A stretch of DNA of 64,000 nucleotides from Fen-1135 sp963705275 (GCA_963705275.1 OY970063.1:372001-436000), one strand, 5' to 3'; positions 45,665 through 55,164 are shown, numbered from the stretch's first letter. Numbers and translations: made by a program. Notes: generated from the sequence alone by a model not told the origin.

Positions 45665-47743
45665 ATGTCAAAATATGAACCTAACTCATTAAGAAATATA
45701 GCAATTGTGGGGCACGGAGCAACAGGTAAGACATCTCTCTGTGAGTCCCTGCTTTTCATCGCCGGCAAAACGGACAGGCAAGGCAGGGTTGATGATGGAA
45801 CTTCGTCTATGGATTTTGAACCGGAAGAGCAGAAGCGTCGTATTTCAATCAGTGCGGCGACAAATTTTTTCGAATGGGAAAAGCATAAGATAACGATCCT
45901 CGATACACCGGGTGATTCCAATTTCGCCTATGATACAAGAAATTGTCTCCGCGTAGCCGATGGAGCTGTCGTCGTCATAGATGCTGTCGGAGGTGTCGAA
46001 TTTCAAACCGAGAAGGTCTGGGAATATGCTGACGACTATAGGCTGCCGCGAGTCGTTTTTATCAGCAGAATGGACCGCGAACGGGCCGATTTCTTTACAT
46101 GTCTGGAGACTATTAAGAGCCGCTTGGGAAAAAAGGCTACGCCCGTAGTACTGCCCATCGGCACGGAGGAGAAATTCCAGGGGGTAGTCGACCTCATAAC
46201 CAAGAAGGCCCTCATTTTTGACGGCACCGGCGGCAAGTATAAGTCGGCGGATATTCCTGTCGAGATGAAAGACATCGTGGAAAAATACCGCGAAAACATG
46301 GTCGAGGACATCGCAGAGTCAGACGAGAAACTAATGGACAAATATCTGGATGCGGGAGAACTCAGCGATGATGAACTCAAGACGGGGCTGAAGAAAGGCG
46401 TAATGTCCTCAAGTCTGATACCTGTCGTCTGTGGATCTGCAGTGAAGAATATCGGCATTGCACCCCTTATTGATCTGGTAATAAACGCCCTCCCCTCCCC
46501 GTCGGAACGCGGCCCTGTTACGGGGAAGAAGCCCGGTAAAGACGAAATAGAAACGCGTCTGCCTGAGGAATCTGCACCCTTTTCTGCCTTGGTCTTCAAG
46601 ACCATTGCCGACCCTTATGCTGGACGGCTCACTTTATTCCGTGTCTTCTCGGGAACGGTTACCTCCGATTCAACGTTTTACAATTCATCCCGAAAAATTA
46701 CGGAAAGGTTTGGAAACGTCTTTTTCCTGGAAGGAAAGAGCCAGAAACCGGTTGAGTCTCTCGTGCCGGGAGATATTGCCGCTGTGGCAAAGCTCAAAGA
46801 AACCTCCACCGGAGATACAATCTGCAATGAAAAAAAACCTATAATTTTTGAGAAAGTAATTCCACCGCCACCCATCATGTCCTTTGCAGTCGCACCCAAG
46901 AGCAGGGGAGATGAAGACAAGATAGTTTCCTCGATCAACCGCATAATCGAGGAGGACCCCACCCTGACGTTCCGGCGGGAGGAACAGACCAAAGAAATGA
47001 TCCTCTCCGGAATGGGGCAGGTACATATAGAGGTCTCTATCGAAAAGATGAAGCGGAAATTCGGGGTGGAACTGACCTTGAAAACACCCAAAGTCCCGTA
47101 CAAGGAAACTATCAAAGGCAAGACCAACGTCCAGGGCAAATACAAAAAACAGTCGGGCGGACGCGGGCAATTCGGAGACTGCTGGCTCGACATAGAGCCT
47201 CTGCCGCGCAGTGGAGGCTATGAATTCCTGGACAAGATCGTGGGCGGCGTAATTCCTCAACAGTACAGGCCTGCCGTTGATAAGGGTATTGTTGAGGCCA
47301 TGTCGGAGGGCGTTCTTGCCGGATACCCTGTTGTTGACGTAAAGGTTTCTCTCGTGGATGGGTCTTACCACACAGTCGACTCCTCGGAGATGGCCTTCAA
47401 GATAGCAGGTTCAATGGGCTTCAAGAAAGGCATACTGGCCTGTCAGCCGGTACTGCTTGAACCCATCGTCAATATCGACATCGAGATACCCGACGAGTAC
47501 ATGGGTGACGTCATCGGTGATTTAAATGGCCGCCGCGGTAAAGTCCTGGGCATGGAATCAAAAGGACCGAATAGAATCATAAAGGGACAGGTTCCCCTTG
47601 CCGAGATCCTGAGATACGCGCCTGATCTGCGATCGATGACGAGCGGCAGAGGTACGTTTACATACGAGCACTCACATTACGAAGAGGTCCCACCATTCAT
47701 CGCAGAGAAGATTATCGCCGAATCGAAAAAGGAACAGCAATAG
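45665..47743 (+). CDS. EF-G-like translational GTPase (EF-G II type)
   Basis: 692 residues; GAAAGGAG precedes the ATG. All EF-G domains are recognisable, with GHGATGKTS (residues 16-24) in place of classical GHIDAGKTT, RRISI at the G2 position, DTPGD at G3 and SRMD (134-137) where G4 is normally NKxD. The GHGxTGKTS form is typical of the second, EF-G-like paralogue, whose role in translocation or recycling varies between species. The S-R replacement in G4 weakens the guanine-recognition consensus. A canonical fusA is presumably elsewhere. mog follows at once. Confidence 0.9.
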   Translation: MSKYEPNSLRNIAIVGHGATGKTSLCESLLFIAGKTDRQGRVDDGTSSMDFEPEEQKRRISISAATNFFEWEKHKITILDTPGDSNFAYDTRNCLRVADGAVVVIDAVGGVEFQTEKVWEYADDYRLPRVVFISRMDRERADFFTCLETIKSRLGKKATPVVLPIGTEEKFQGVVDLITKKALIFDGTGGKYKSADIPVEMKDIVEKYRENMVEDIAESDEKLMDKYLDAGELSDDELKTGLKKGVMSSSLIPVVCGSAVKNIGIAPLIDLVINALPSPSERGPVTGKKPGKDEIETRLPEESAPFSALVFKTIADPYAGRLTLFRVFSGTVTSDSTFYNSSRKITERFGNVFFLEGKSQKPVESLVPGDIAAVAKLKETSTGDTICNEKKPIIFEKVIPPPPIMSFAVAPKSRGDEDKIVSSINRIIEEDPTLTFRREEQTKEMILSGMGQVHIEVSIEKMKRKFGVELTLKTPKVPYKETIKGKTNVQGKYKKQSGGRGQFGDCWLDIEPLPRSGGYEFLDKIVGGVIPQQYRPAVDKGIVEAMSEGVLAGYPVVDVKVSLVDGSYHTVDSSEMAFKIAGSMGFKKGILACQPVLLEPIVNIDIEIPDEYMGDVIGDLNGRRGKVLGMESKGPNRIIKGQVPLAEILRYAPDLRSMTSGRGTFTYEHSHYEEVPPFIAEKIIAESKKEQQ

Positions 47744-47744
47744 A

Positions 47745-48236
47745 TTGGAAATTCAAGCGGGTGTTATCACCATAAGCGACAAGGGGTTCCGGGGGGAGCG
47801 GGAGGATAAGAGCGGCCAGGAAATCATTGCGATGTTGAAAGATGCGGGAATTCATGTCGCCTGCATCAAAATAATCCCCGATGAGAAAGATCTGATAAAA
47901 GAAACCCTGATCGACTTTGCGGACAAGAAGAACATTCCCCTCATTGTAACGACAGGCGGTACCGGCGTCAGTCCAAGGGATGTGACTCCTGATGCGACGC
48001 TCGAAGTGATCGACAAGGAAGTGCCCGGTATGGCAGAGGCAATGCGGCAGGCAAGCGCCGCTGTAACACCGCATGCAATGATCTCGCGCGCCGTCGTCGG
48101 AATCAGAGGTAAGGCGCTGATCGTCAATCTGCCGGGCTCTCCCAAGGCTGTTCGCGAAAACCTCGCGGTGATCCTGCCTGCACTCCCGCACGCAGTTGAA
48201 AAAATCAAGGGTGATGACTCTGAATGTGCGTCTTAA
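47745..48236 (+). CDS. mog: Molybdopterin adenylyltransferase (MogA/MoaB family)
   Basis: 163 residues; TTG start one base after the EF-G-like stop. MoCF-fold motifs are GVITISDKGFRGEREDKSG, TTGGTGVSPRD and NLPGSPKAV. It activates molybdopterin with ATP for metal insertion; tungsten use is equally possible in anaerobes. Its last 32 bases overlap the convergent Mut7-C gene. Confidence 0.93.
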   Translation: MEIQAGVITISDKGFRGEREDKSGQEIIAMLKDAGIHVACIKIIPDEKDLIKETLIDFADKKNIPLIVTTGGTGVSPRDVTPDATLEVIDKEVPGMAEAMRQASAAVTPHAMISRAVVGIRGKALIVNLPGSPKAVRENLAVILPALPHAVEKIKGDDSECAS

Positions 48237-48672
48237 GATGGTTAAGAGCGTTATCTATATGTGTGCCTGGCCAGAAGATCCCTTTGCAAATGGGACATCT
48301 GCGAAATGCGCTATGAGTATCATAAACGAAGGCCGGAACCATACCGGCAACATCCTCTTTATCTACCGCCACTAATGCCTCGTTGCATCTCACGCAGATA
48401 CTGAACAACCGGCTTGCATCAGCAGAGATAGACAGTTTTTCCATCACCTCCAATATCTGTTCCTGAACATGATCACTCCCAACTATGATAAGCTTTCCCG
48501 AGAACTGCCTAGCCGTCATATCCTTTTTTCTCGTCAGAACAACTCTCCCTTCCCTCTGTGCCTTCCTCAAAAAATTTCGATCCGCATTTCCTGGGTATAA
48601 TGTGGTGTCGTAGCCCAAAATACGGAGCCACTTCGCCAGTTTTCCAAGATTACTATCCGTTAAGAACTTCAT
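48205..48672 (-). CDS. Mut7-C RNase domain protein
   Basis: 155 residues. MKFLTDSNLGKLAKWLRILGYDT is the PIN-like N-terminus of the Mut7-C family (acidic residues after strand 1), with VVLTRKKDM as the second acidic strand. The C-terminal part has two Cys pairs (CVRCNEAL; RCPICKGIFWPGTH) forming a zinc ribbon. A nuclease acting on RNA is likely; no bacterial substrate is established. 3' overlap of 32 bases with mog on the opposite strand. Confidence 0.88.
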   Translation of the reverse strand: MKFLTDSNLGKLAKWLRILGYDTTLYPGNADRNFLRKAQREGRVVLTRKKDMTARQFSGKLIIVGSDHVQEQILEVMEKLSISADASRLFSICVRCNEALVAVDKEDVAGMVPAFVYDTHSAFRRCPICKGIFWPGTHIDNALNHLKTHIQSHHP

Positions 48673-48707
48673 GTCTCAAGGCATTCAGCAATCTATGTGT
48701 TTAATGT

Positions 48708-49025
48708 TCATTGATGATCAGCGGGGCCTTTCGTCTCCTCCTCGCTCATCACCTCCTTCTTACTATCCCTGACCTCTCTTCTGAGTTCTCTGATTGTCTT
48801 GTTTGATTTGCTTATCATTCTATTCAGCCTGAATCTCTCAACGATTCCCATAAACCCCGTAAAGATGACCCCTGCGAGGAACGCGACAAAAACCAGCATA
48901 TACGCTGGTGCGGTCACATTGAAAAAATCATAGTATTTTAATTGAATGGGAAGAGTATTCTCTAACGAAAAGGTAATCACAAAAAGCACAACCAGAACAA
49001 CAATTACAGTATAGATAACTTTCAT
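48708..49025 (-). CDS. LapA-like DUF1049 membrane protein
   Basis: 105 residues with two membrane helices (VIYTVIVVLVVLFVITFSL; APAYMLVFVAFLAGVIFTG) and a basic coiled-coil tail (MISKSNKTIRELRREVRDSK). The pattern matches the LapA/YciS family, which works in LPS assembly together with LapB in enterobacteria. LapB is not nearby. The start is two bases after the HIT gene stop. Confidence 0.82.
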   Translation of the reverse strand: MKVIYTVIVVLVVLFVITFSLENTLPIQLKYYDFFNVTAPAYMLVFVAFLAGVIFTGFMGIVERFRLNRMISKSNKTIRELRREVRDSKKEVMSEEETKGPADHQ

Positions 49026-49026
49026 C

Positions 49027-49512
49027 TCAGACCTCCGGACGATATTTTTCGAAATAAGGCATTAGAAGCTCACATGTCTTGTATATGTCTTCCGGGATAA
49101 CACGTATATCTCCCACAGCGGTTATGAAATTGGTGTCTCCGGACCACCTTGGCACAATATGCACATGCATGTGATCGATTATCCCAGCGCCCGCGGCTTT
49201 TCCCAGATTGATGCCGATGTTAAAACCTTCGGGATTCATAGCCTTCTTCAGAATCTTTACTGACATATCCAAAAGGTCGAATATTTCCCGTTTTTCATCG
49301 GGCAGGAGATCTTCCATCTCGCATATGTGTCTCGCAGGCACGATCATGAGATGACCGCTATTATATGGGTAGCGATTCATCATTACGAACGCCGAATTCC
49401 CTTCAAACAGTACAAGATCATGACATCTGACAGATTCCTTGCAGAAAACGCAGCCTGTCTGCTTTTCACCTTTAATGAATTCCATTCTCCATGGCGCGTA
49501 TATCTTTTCCAT
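49027..49512 (-). CDS. HIT family nucleotide hydrolase/phosphorylase
   Basis: 161 residues. The histidine triad is HMHVHIVPRW; CVFCK near the N-terminus and a second His in GHLMIVPARH suggest the zinc-containing Ap4A-phosphorylase-like branch. FVMMNRYPYNSGHLM is a further family block. It likely acts on AMP-conjugates or dinucleoside polyphosphates. Part of a leftward trio with yfcE-type and lapA-type genes. Confidence 0.92.
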   Translation of the reverse strand: MEKIYAPWRMEFIKGEKQTGCVFCKESVRCHDLVLFEGNSAFVMMNRYPYNSGHLMIVPARHICEMEDLLPDEKREIFDLLDMSVKILKKAMNPEGFNIGINLGKAAGAGIIDHMHVHIVPRWSGDTNFITAVGDIRVIPEDIYKTCELLMPYFEKYRPEV

Positions 49513-49520
49513 TTATTAAC

Positions 49521-50006
49521 CTACAGATAATTCAGTTCTATAATTTCCCCTCTGATCCCTTCCCCGATCTCCAGTATGCCAACACTATTTCGAGATGCAA
49601 ATCGCGTATCCGTCGCCGATCCCGGATTGAAGAACAGGACGCCGTCCTTAACCGCATTCGTCGCACGATGTGTGTGCCCGTATACCAGACAATCTACATT
49701 GCCCATTTCTTCTAAAAGTTTGCGCTCGATGCCGAAGGGCATCCCCCAGCCGTGAATGAGCCCCACTTTATAATTGTTTACGTCGAGCACCAGTTTCTTG
49801 GGAAGTGACTGCCTTACGGAAGGCAAATCCATATTGCCGCAGACCGCCTTCACTTCTTTTCCCGCAAATGCATCAAGAACCCTTAAATCGACCAGATCTC
49901 CTGCATGCAAAATCAGATCGACATCACGAAAATGATCTTTCAGGAGACGCGTTAGTCTGTCATCGCAACTGGTAAGGTGGGTATCTGATATTACGCCTAT
50001 CTTCAC
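49521..50006 (-). CDS. YfcE/MJ0936-type metallophosphodiesterase
   Basis: 161 residues. Metallophosphoesterase motifs are GVISDTHL, LILHAGDLVD, VCGNMD, LIHGWG and VYGHTHRATN, with NPGSAT in the terminal part. Members hydrolyse phosphodiesters with two metal ions; natural substrates are uncertain. The stop is eight bases from the HIT gene start. Confidence 0.92.
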   Translation of the reverse strand: MKIGVISDTHLTSCDDRLTRLLKDHFRDVDLILHAGDLVDLRVLDAFAGKEVKAVCGNMDLPSVRQSLPKKLVLDVNNYKVGLIHGWGMPFGIERKLLEEMGNVDCLVYGHTHRATNAVKDGVLFFNPGSATDTRFASRNSVGILEIGEGIRGEIIELNYL

Positions 50007-50245
50007 CCTTTAGATTCCTTAATATGTTTACGAAGAATTATATCGCTACAGTTCAAAAAGACAAGCATTATTTGTATATGCCGATGACTCATTGGCAAGA
50101 CGCATATCAGACACGAACCGGTAAATCAAGATGAACGCTTCCTGCGATTTCGCACGAATCCGGTGAGTAATTGACCAGCGGTTTTAGTTTGACATTATGT
50201 TCTCACTTTTTATACTATTTATCTAAAGACCTAAGAAAGGAACTG

Positions 50246-50521
50246 ATGACCGTGCTTGAATCCGCATTGGATAAGATGGCAGAAACCATCCTCAGTCTCG
50301 ATGAGGCATCGCTCGCCAGTCTGTGGGATAAATACAAGGCAAAGATGGAGCATTTCGAAACAACGAAGGAGTGGGAGAAATCCGTTATCATCTTTTTCAT
50401 CATCAATGCCGTGCGCGTGAAGAATCACATCTTTAACGAAAACATGCTTGAGCTGCAAAAGAAGCACGACAAACCCCAGAAGCCGCCAAAGAAGAAGCCT
50501 AACTTAAGACTGGTCAAGTGA
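50246..50521 (+). CDS. Small helical hypothetical protein
   Basis: 91 residues from ATG at 50246, preceded by AGAAAGGA; an upstream start at 50171 has no such signal. It is predominantly helical (VLESALDKMAETILSLDEAS, SLWDKYKAKMEHFETTKEWE), with one semi-hydrophobic helix (SVIIFFIINAVRVKNHIF) and a basic, proline-rich tail (PQKPPKKKPNLRLVK). No family recognised. It ends six bases before ligA and is likely co-transcribed. Confidence 0.72.
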   Translation: MTVLESALDKMAETILSLDEASLASLWDKYKAKMEHFETTKEWEKSVIIFFIINAVRVKNHIFNENMLELQKKHDKPQKPPKKKPNLRLVK

Positions 50522-50527
50522 AGAGAT

Positions 50528-52543
50528 ATGGATAAGGCTGCCGCAATCAAGAGAATCAAAGGACTCCGGGATCTCATCAGCTACCACAACAGACGTTACT
50601 ATCAACTGGATGACCCGGAAATATCCGACGTCGAATACGACCACCTCATGAGGGAGCTCATCGAGTTGGAAGGGCGATTCCCGGAAATCGATGTATCCGA
50701 ATCCCCCACACAGCGTGTCGGCGCGGCGCCGCTCGATAAGTTTGCGACTGTCTCGCACCTCGCCCCGATGCTCAGCCTTGCCAATGCCTTCTCCGAACAG
50801 GATATTTTAGATTTCGATGAACGCATCAAACGTTTCCTCGGTGCAAACGAAAATATCACCTTTGTAGTAGAGCCGAAACTGGATGGTACGGCGGTTAATC
50901 TCGTATACGAAAATGGGGTTCTTACTGTCGGAGCCACGAGAGGTGATGGAGAAAAGGGGGAGGATGTCACACAGAATCTAAAAACAATTGATTCGATTCC
51001 TCTCGCCATGAAGAAAGGCAAAGAATCCTCTGTCCCGGAACGAATTGAAATCAGAGGAGAGGTATACATCGAAATCGAGCCATTCAAGAAACTGAACAAG
51101 CGCAGGTTAAAGGAAGGTGAGCAGCCCTTTGCAAATCCCCGCAATGCGGCCGCCGGATCATTGCGGCAGTTGGATTCAAGAATAACCGCCAGAAGACCCC
51201 TGGAGATATTCTGTTACGGCATTGGCCTGGTAACAGGAAAAACATTTAAGAGACATTGGGATGTCCTACAAACCCTTTCCCGATGGGGCTTCAGGGTCAA
51301 CCCCCATGTCAAACAGGCCAAAGATATTCATGAGTGCATCGCATACTATCAGCACATCGATAAAATCAGGACGGAACTGCCATATGAAATTGACGGCGTA
51401 GTGATCAAGGTTGATGATATCGCACTTCAGGAGCGACTGGGCACAGTATCACGAAGTCCGCGGTGGGCCATTGCGTGCAAATTTGCCGCCACACAGGAAA
51501 CGACCGTTATCGAAGACATCCAAGTGCATGTGGGACGCACAGGCGTACTCACACCAGTAGCCATCATGAAACCTGTGAGAGTCGGCGGCGTTACAGTGAG
51601 CAGAGCGACACTCCACAACATGGATGAGATTGAAAAAAAGGATATTCGCATAGGAGACACCGTCATCATTCAGAGGGCAGGAGATGTCATCCCTGAAGTC
51701 GTAAAGGTCATCGAGTCGAAGCGAAGCGGCAAGGAAAAGAGATTTGTCATGCCGGCCACATGCCCGGAATGCGGCTCACATGTCGTGCGCCTTGAGGGCG
51801 AGTCTGCCCACCGCTGCATCGGGCTGGTCTGCCCCGCACAGATTAAAGAGCACATCACACACTTTGCCTCGCGCGGCGGCATGGACATAGAGGGACTCGG
51901 CGATAAAATGGTCGCACAACTGGTGGATGCCAAGCTGATACGAGACCCTGCCGATATCTACTTCCTCAAGAAGGAAAAGATCCTCACCCTTGAAAGGATG
52001 GCGGAAAAATCTGCCAATAACCTCCTTGCAGCCATAGAGCGGTCGAAAACGCCGCCCCTGGAAAAATTCATTTATGCCCTGGGGATAAGACATGTAGGAG
52101 AGCACATGGCGAGAGTACTTGCCCGGTCATTCAAGTCACTAGATAGCCTGATGGCGGCAACGGAAGATGACCTTCTGGCGATCAGAGATATCGGACCCGA
52201 GGTAGCGGGCAGCATCACCAGATTTTTCAGCGAGCAGTCAAACAAGAAAGTAATTGAGAAATTCAGGAAAGCGGGCGTCAAACCTATTGAGAAATTCCGT
52301 CCTAAAGATATGCGTCTCGCGGGAAAATCCTTCGTTTTCACGGGAACGCTGAGCAAGCTTACAAGAAGCGAAGCCAAAGAAATTGTCGAATCCCTCGGCG
52401 CTTCCGCCACGGACTCGGTTACAAAGACAACAGATTATGTCGTAGCCGGCGAATCACCCGGTTCAAAGATCGAGAAGGCAAGGGCCTCGGGCGTCAAAAT
52501 CATCGACGAGAAAGAGTTCCTGAAACTTACCGGCAGGGAATGA
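50528..52543 (+). CDS. ligA: NAD-dependent DNA ligase
   Basis: 671 residues. Ia domain (YHNRRYYQLDDPEISDVEYD) binds NAD; the adenylated lysine is in VEPKLDGTAVNL. OB fold, zinc finger with CPECGSHV and HRCIGLVCPAQ, helix-hairpin-helix repeats (GIRHVGEHMARVL; IRDIGPEVAGSI) and a C-terminal BRCT domain (about 590-671, KSFVFTGTLSKLTRSEAKE) are all intact. It seals nicks in replication and repair. Its stop overlaps acyP (ATGA). Confidence 0.97.
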   Translation: MDKAAAIKRIKGLRDLISYHNRRYYQLDDPEISDVEYDHLMRELIELEGRFPEIDVSESPTQRVGAAPLDKFATVSHLAPMLSLANAFSEQDILDFDERIKRFLGANENITFVVEPKLDGTAVNLVYENGVLTVGATRGDGEKGEDVTQNLKTIDSIPLAMKKGKESSVPERIEIRGEVYIEIEPFKKLNKRRLKEGEQPFANPRNAAAGSLRQLDSRITARRPLEIFCYGIGLVTGKTFKRHWDVLQTLSRWGFRVNPHVKQAKDIHECIAYYQHIDKIRTELPYEIDGVVIKVDDIALQERLGTVSRSPRWAIACKFAATQETTVIEDIQVHVGRTGVLTPVAIMKPVRVGGVTVSRATLHNMDEIEKKDIRIGDTVIIQRAGDVIPEVVKVIESKRSGKEKRFVMPATCPECGSHVVRLEGESAHRCIGLVCPAQIKEHITHFASRGGMDIEGLGDKMVAQLVDAKLIRDPADIYFLKKEKILTLERMAEKSANNLLAAIERSKTPPLEKFIYALGIRHVGEHMARVLARSFKSLDSLMAATEDDLLAIRDIGPEVAGSITRFFSEQSNKKVIEKFRKAGVKPIEKFRPKDMRLAGKSFVFTGTLSKLTRSEAKEIVESLGASATDSVTKTTDYVVAGESPGSKIEKARASGVKIIDEKEFLKLTGRE

Positions 52544-52821
52544 CAACAATGAAGAGGGTACACGTTATCATTTCCGGCAGGGTGCAGGGCGTTTTTTTCC
52601 GGGCATATACCAGGGAGGCTGCCACTGCCTTGAAATTGACAGGATGGGTGAGGAATCTCCATGACGGCAGTGTCGAGGCTGTTTTTGAAGGAGAAGACAA
52701 GAACGTGGAGTCCATGCTGGAATGGTGCAAGAAAGGGCCACCGCACGCTGTTGTCAAACACGTTGACTCTACCGATGAGCCCTACACGGGCGAGTTCCGC
52801 GATTTCCGCGTAACCTACTGA
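52540..52821 (+). CDS. acyP: Acylphosphatase
   Basis: 93 residues. ISGRVQGVFFRAYTREAA contains the phosphate-binding loop and catalytic arginine, and GWVRNLHDGSVEAVFEG the catalytic asparagine. It hydrolyses acyl phosphates such as acetyl or carbamoyl phosphate. Coupled to ligA by an ATGA overlap; convergent with the broken aminotransferase gene, 3' ends overlapping by seven bases. Confidence 0.95.
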   Translation: MTTMKRVHVIISGRVQGVFFRAYTREAATALKLTGWVRNLHDGSVEAVFEGEDKNVESMLEWCKKGPPHAVVKHVDSTDEPYTGEFRDFRVTY

Positions 52822-54000
52822 CGGAATTCCTTAAAAGTCTCTTCGAAACCCTTCATTGAATTAACAATCGTCGTATCGTCCACACAGAAAGCGATCCGGA
52901 AATTACCGGGCCACCCGAAGCCCTTCCCCGGAACGGTCAGAATTTTTCTTTTCGTAAGGGCCCTGACGAATTCGATGTCATCTCCTCCGGGCGCCTTTGG
53001 AAAGAGATAGAATGTCCCATCGGGCTTTATGAATTCATAACCGATGGATGCAAGGCCGTCGCAGAGTAGCTCCCGCTTTTTCCTGTATTCCGCCACATCC
53101 ACTGTCACGCCCTGTATTTTTGCAATCACCCTCTGCATCAATGCCGGTGCATTCACGAAACCGAGCGCCCTGTTGAAAAGGACCAAGCCGCCCATCACAT
53201 CTTCAAGATCGGAAATCGCGGGATTCACAGCCAGATAGCCTATGCGCTCACCCGCGAGCGAAAGACTCTTCGAGTACGAAGAGGCAATTATACTATTTCT
53301 ATAAGCCGAAAGGATGCTCGGCACCGTGATCCCGTCGTAGACGATCTCTCTATAGGGCTCATCGGAAACAAGGTAAATATCCTTGCTGTATGCCCTGCTT
53401 CTATCCTCCAATAGTTCGGCAAGTCCCCGAATCGATGCTTCGTTGTATACCTTCCCAGTCGGATTATTGGGAGAATTGATGAGGATTATCTTCGTCCTTT
53501 CTGTAATGGCATCTCTCATCGCGGCAAGATCCAGGGAGAAATCATCCTTCGTCTTCACGAACTTGGCAATACCATTTGCGTTATCGGTATAAATTCTATA
53601 TTCCACAAAACACGGCGTAGGTACGAGCAGCTCATCACCCGGTTCAAGCAGGACTTTACATATGACATTCAGTGCCCCTGCCGCCCCGCAGGTCATGATA
53701 ACTGTGATCCGCGGAGAGCGGTACTCCGTGATCCTTGCCGAGAGCCTGAGCAACCACCTGCCTTGTTCCAAGGTATCCTGCGTTTGACATATAGCCGTGA
53801 GCGCCGGATACGTCTTCGGCTGCAACCTGGCGAAGCGCTTTCTTAAACTCAATCGGCGGTTCGAGACTGGGGTTCCCGATGCTGAAATCAAAAACCTTCT
53901 CCGCCCCGAATTGCTTTTTCAGCCTGTCACCTTCCTCAAACATCTTCCTGATCCAGGAAGATTGTGAGATGAAGCCGCGAACCTTTTCAGAAACCGCCAT
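52815..54000 (-). pseudogene. PLP-dependent aminotransferase interrupted by a one-base frameshift
   Basis: The N-terminal part (54000 to about 53704: WIRKMFEEGDRLKKQFG, FDFSIGNPSLEPP, HGYMSNAGYLGTRQ, GVPLSADH) and the rest (53702 to 52815: VIMTCGAAGALNV, INSPNNPTG, SDEPYREIVYDG, PLP lysine in SSYSKSLSLAGERIGY, NFRIAFC) lie in different frames. Dropping one base at 53703 joins SADH to VIMTCGAAG, exactly the continuity expected for the family, and restores a protein of 394 residues, the normal length. The start has GAGGGG upstream. Either a recent inactivating mutation or a sequencing/assembly error; everything else looks intact and under selection. Confidence 0.85.
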
Positions 54001-54639
54001 ACTCTGCCCCTCAACTCTGATTAATGTATGCTCTTACGAGTCATTAACACAGCAAGTCTCTTGCGTCAATATTACGAATCGCCACACGAAATTGATTTTG
54101 ATTCTGGATTAGTATTTACTGTTAACAAGAATTGGCGACAAAACCCACTTATTTAAGATTGAGTCATTCTTTAAGACCATGGATTTCGGATTGAAAGAGC
54201 GTATCATTTAGTCAGGAGTTTTCCTGTATAATCCATTTGGATAGTCCTGCGGCTACCGCCAGCCGTGAAATATTTTCGATGGACAGTATCTGTGTCGGTT
54301 AGGGTCCGGAATCTTCCCGGTCGAAATATCTCCACTAGGGGTATGATCAACAAGAAAACATCTCATCAATTGGTCCAGCATCCAACAGTATCACAATACT
54401 TTTTAAATGTCGCTATATTAACCTGTGATTTAATCTGAACGTAAAGCTCTCTTGCCGGACACGGGCGAGAGTAAATTACGTCACCATTTCGCAAGAGACA
54501 TTTGTTCTGTTGCCTCTACCTGACTGTCGGAAACTTCACTGCCACCCGGAATGAGTAAGAATCAAATCGCAAAGCATCTCTGGGAAGATAGAAATTTCCC
54601 CTGTCCAGCCAAGTGATCGCGAATCAATCCTTCTAGTGC
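54001..54639. other. Non-coding stretch
   Basis: About 640 bases with no open frame that I can support on either strand. A GC-rich hairpin is possible near 54450-54475 (CTCTCTTGCC and GGGCGAGAG arms) but lacks a T run. A TATAAT-like string occurs near 54235 without a good -35. The region begins a low-density segment that extends to 55.7 kb. Confidence 0.4.
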
Positions 54640-55164
54640 CTATTCGCAGCGAAGTACAGCGGATGTTTTGGCAAGTTCCAGATAAGCATCACGCTGGCGA
54701 CCACTTACAAGCAACGTTTCGAGTCGGTCAAACAAATCAACTGAGAACGTGAAGTCTCCTGCAGAGATGCTTAGTGTTTGAGCATCCTCACGGATTGGTC
54801 CACGCCAAAAGGGGTGAGTGCAATGAATTCCCTGTTGAAGTGCCATTGCAACATCATTTTGGTCATAAGCGACAAGGATATATTGGTTAATGTCGTCCTT
54901 AAATATTCCAGCCGGAAAAGGCAGAATTATGACGACGAAGCCCATTTTTGTTTCTGAGCTGGTATCACGAAAGAGATCAATCCCCCAGTAACGACTCGTT
55001 GCGATAGGTTTACCCAACAATTTATGCATTTCTGAGCGGCTAATATCCTTAGAGAATAGGATATTCGATCTATCCGGGAATTTGGCTGGCCAGGTATACT
55101 CTCCCGGGCACCCTCCCAAGAACGGAAGACAGAACATGACAAATATCATGCAAACTCGACGCAT
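54640..55164 (-). CDS. Hypothetical lipoprotein
   Basis: 174 residues from ATG at 55164; 51 more bases upstream to 55215 would place a hydrophilic extension before the signal. RRVCMIFVMFCLPFLGGC is a lipoprotein signal with lipobox LGGC. The mature part has a short segment (ISRSEMHKLLGKPIATSRYW) reminiscent of BamE/SmpA-type small lipoprotein folds, then a hydrophobic strand (MGFVVIILPFPAGIF). No certain family. It stands alone in a gene-poor stretch. Confidence 0.65.
   Translation of the reverse strand: MRRVCMIFVMFCLPFLGGCPGEYTWPAKFPDRSNILFSKDISRSEMHKLLGKPIATSRYWGIDLFRDTSSETKMGFVVIILPFPAGIFKDDINQYILVAYDQNDVAMALQQGIHCTHPFWRGPIREDAQTLSISAGDFTFSVDLFDRLETLLVSGRQRDAYLELAKTSAVLRCE

Noticed and set aside
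46036..47371. Long antisense open frames inside the EF-G-like gene
   Set aside because: They mirror codon bias of the real gene on the other strand and show no recognisable motifs or start signals.
53656..54000. A separate 114-residue protein upstream of the aminotransferase
   Set aside because: Its sequence is the missing N-terminal part of the aminotransferase, and one base change joins the two frames.
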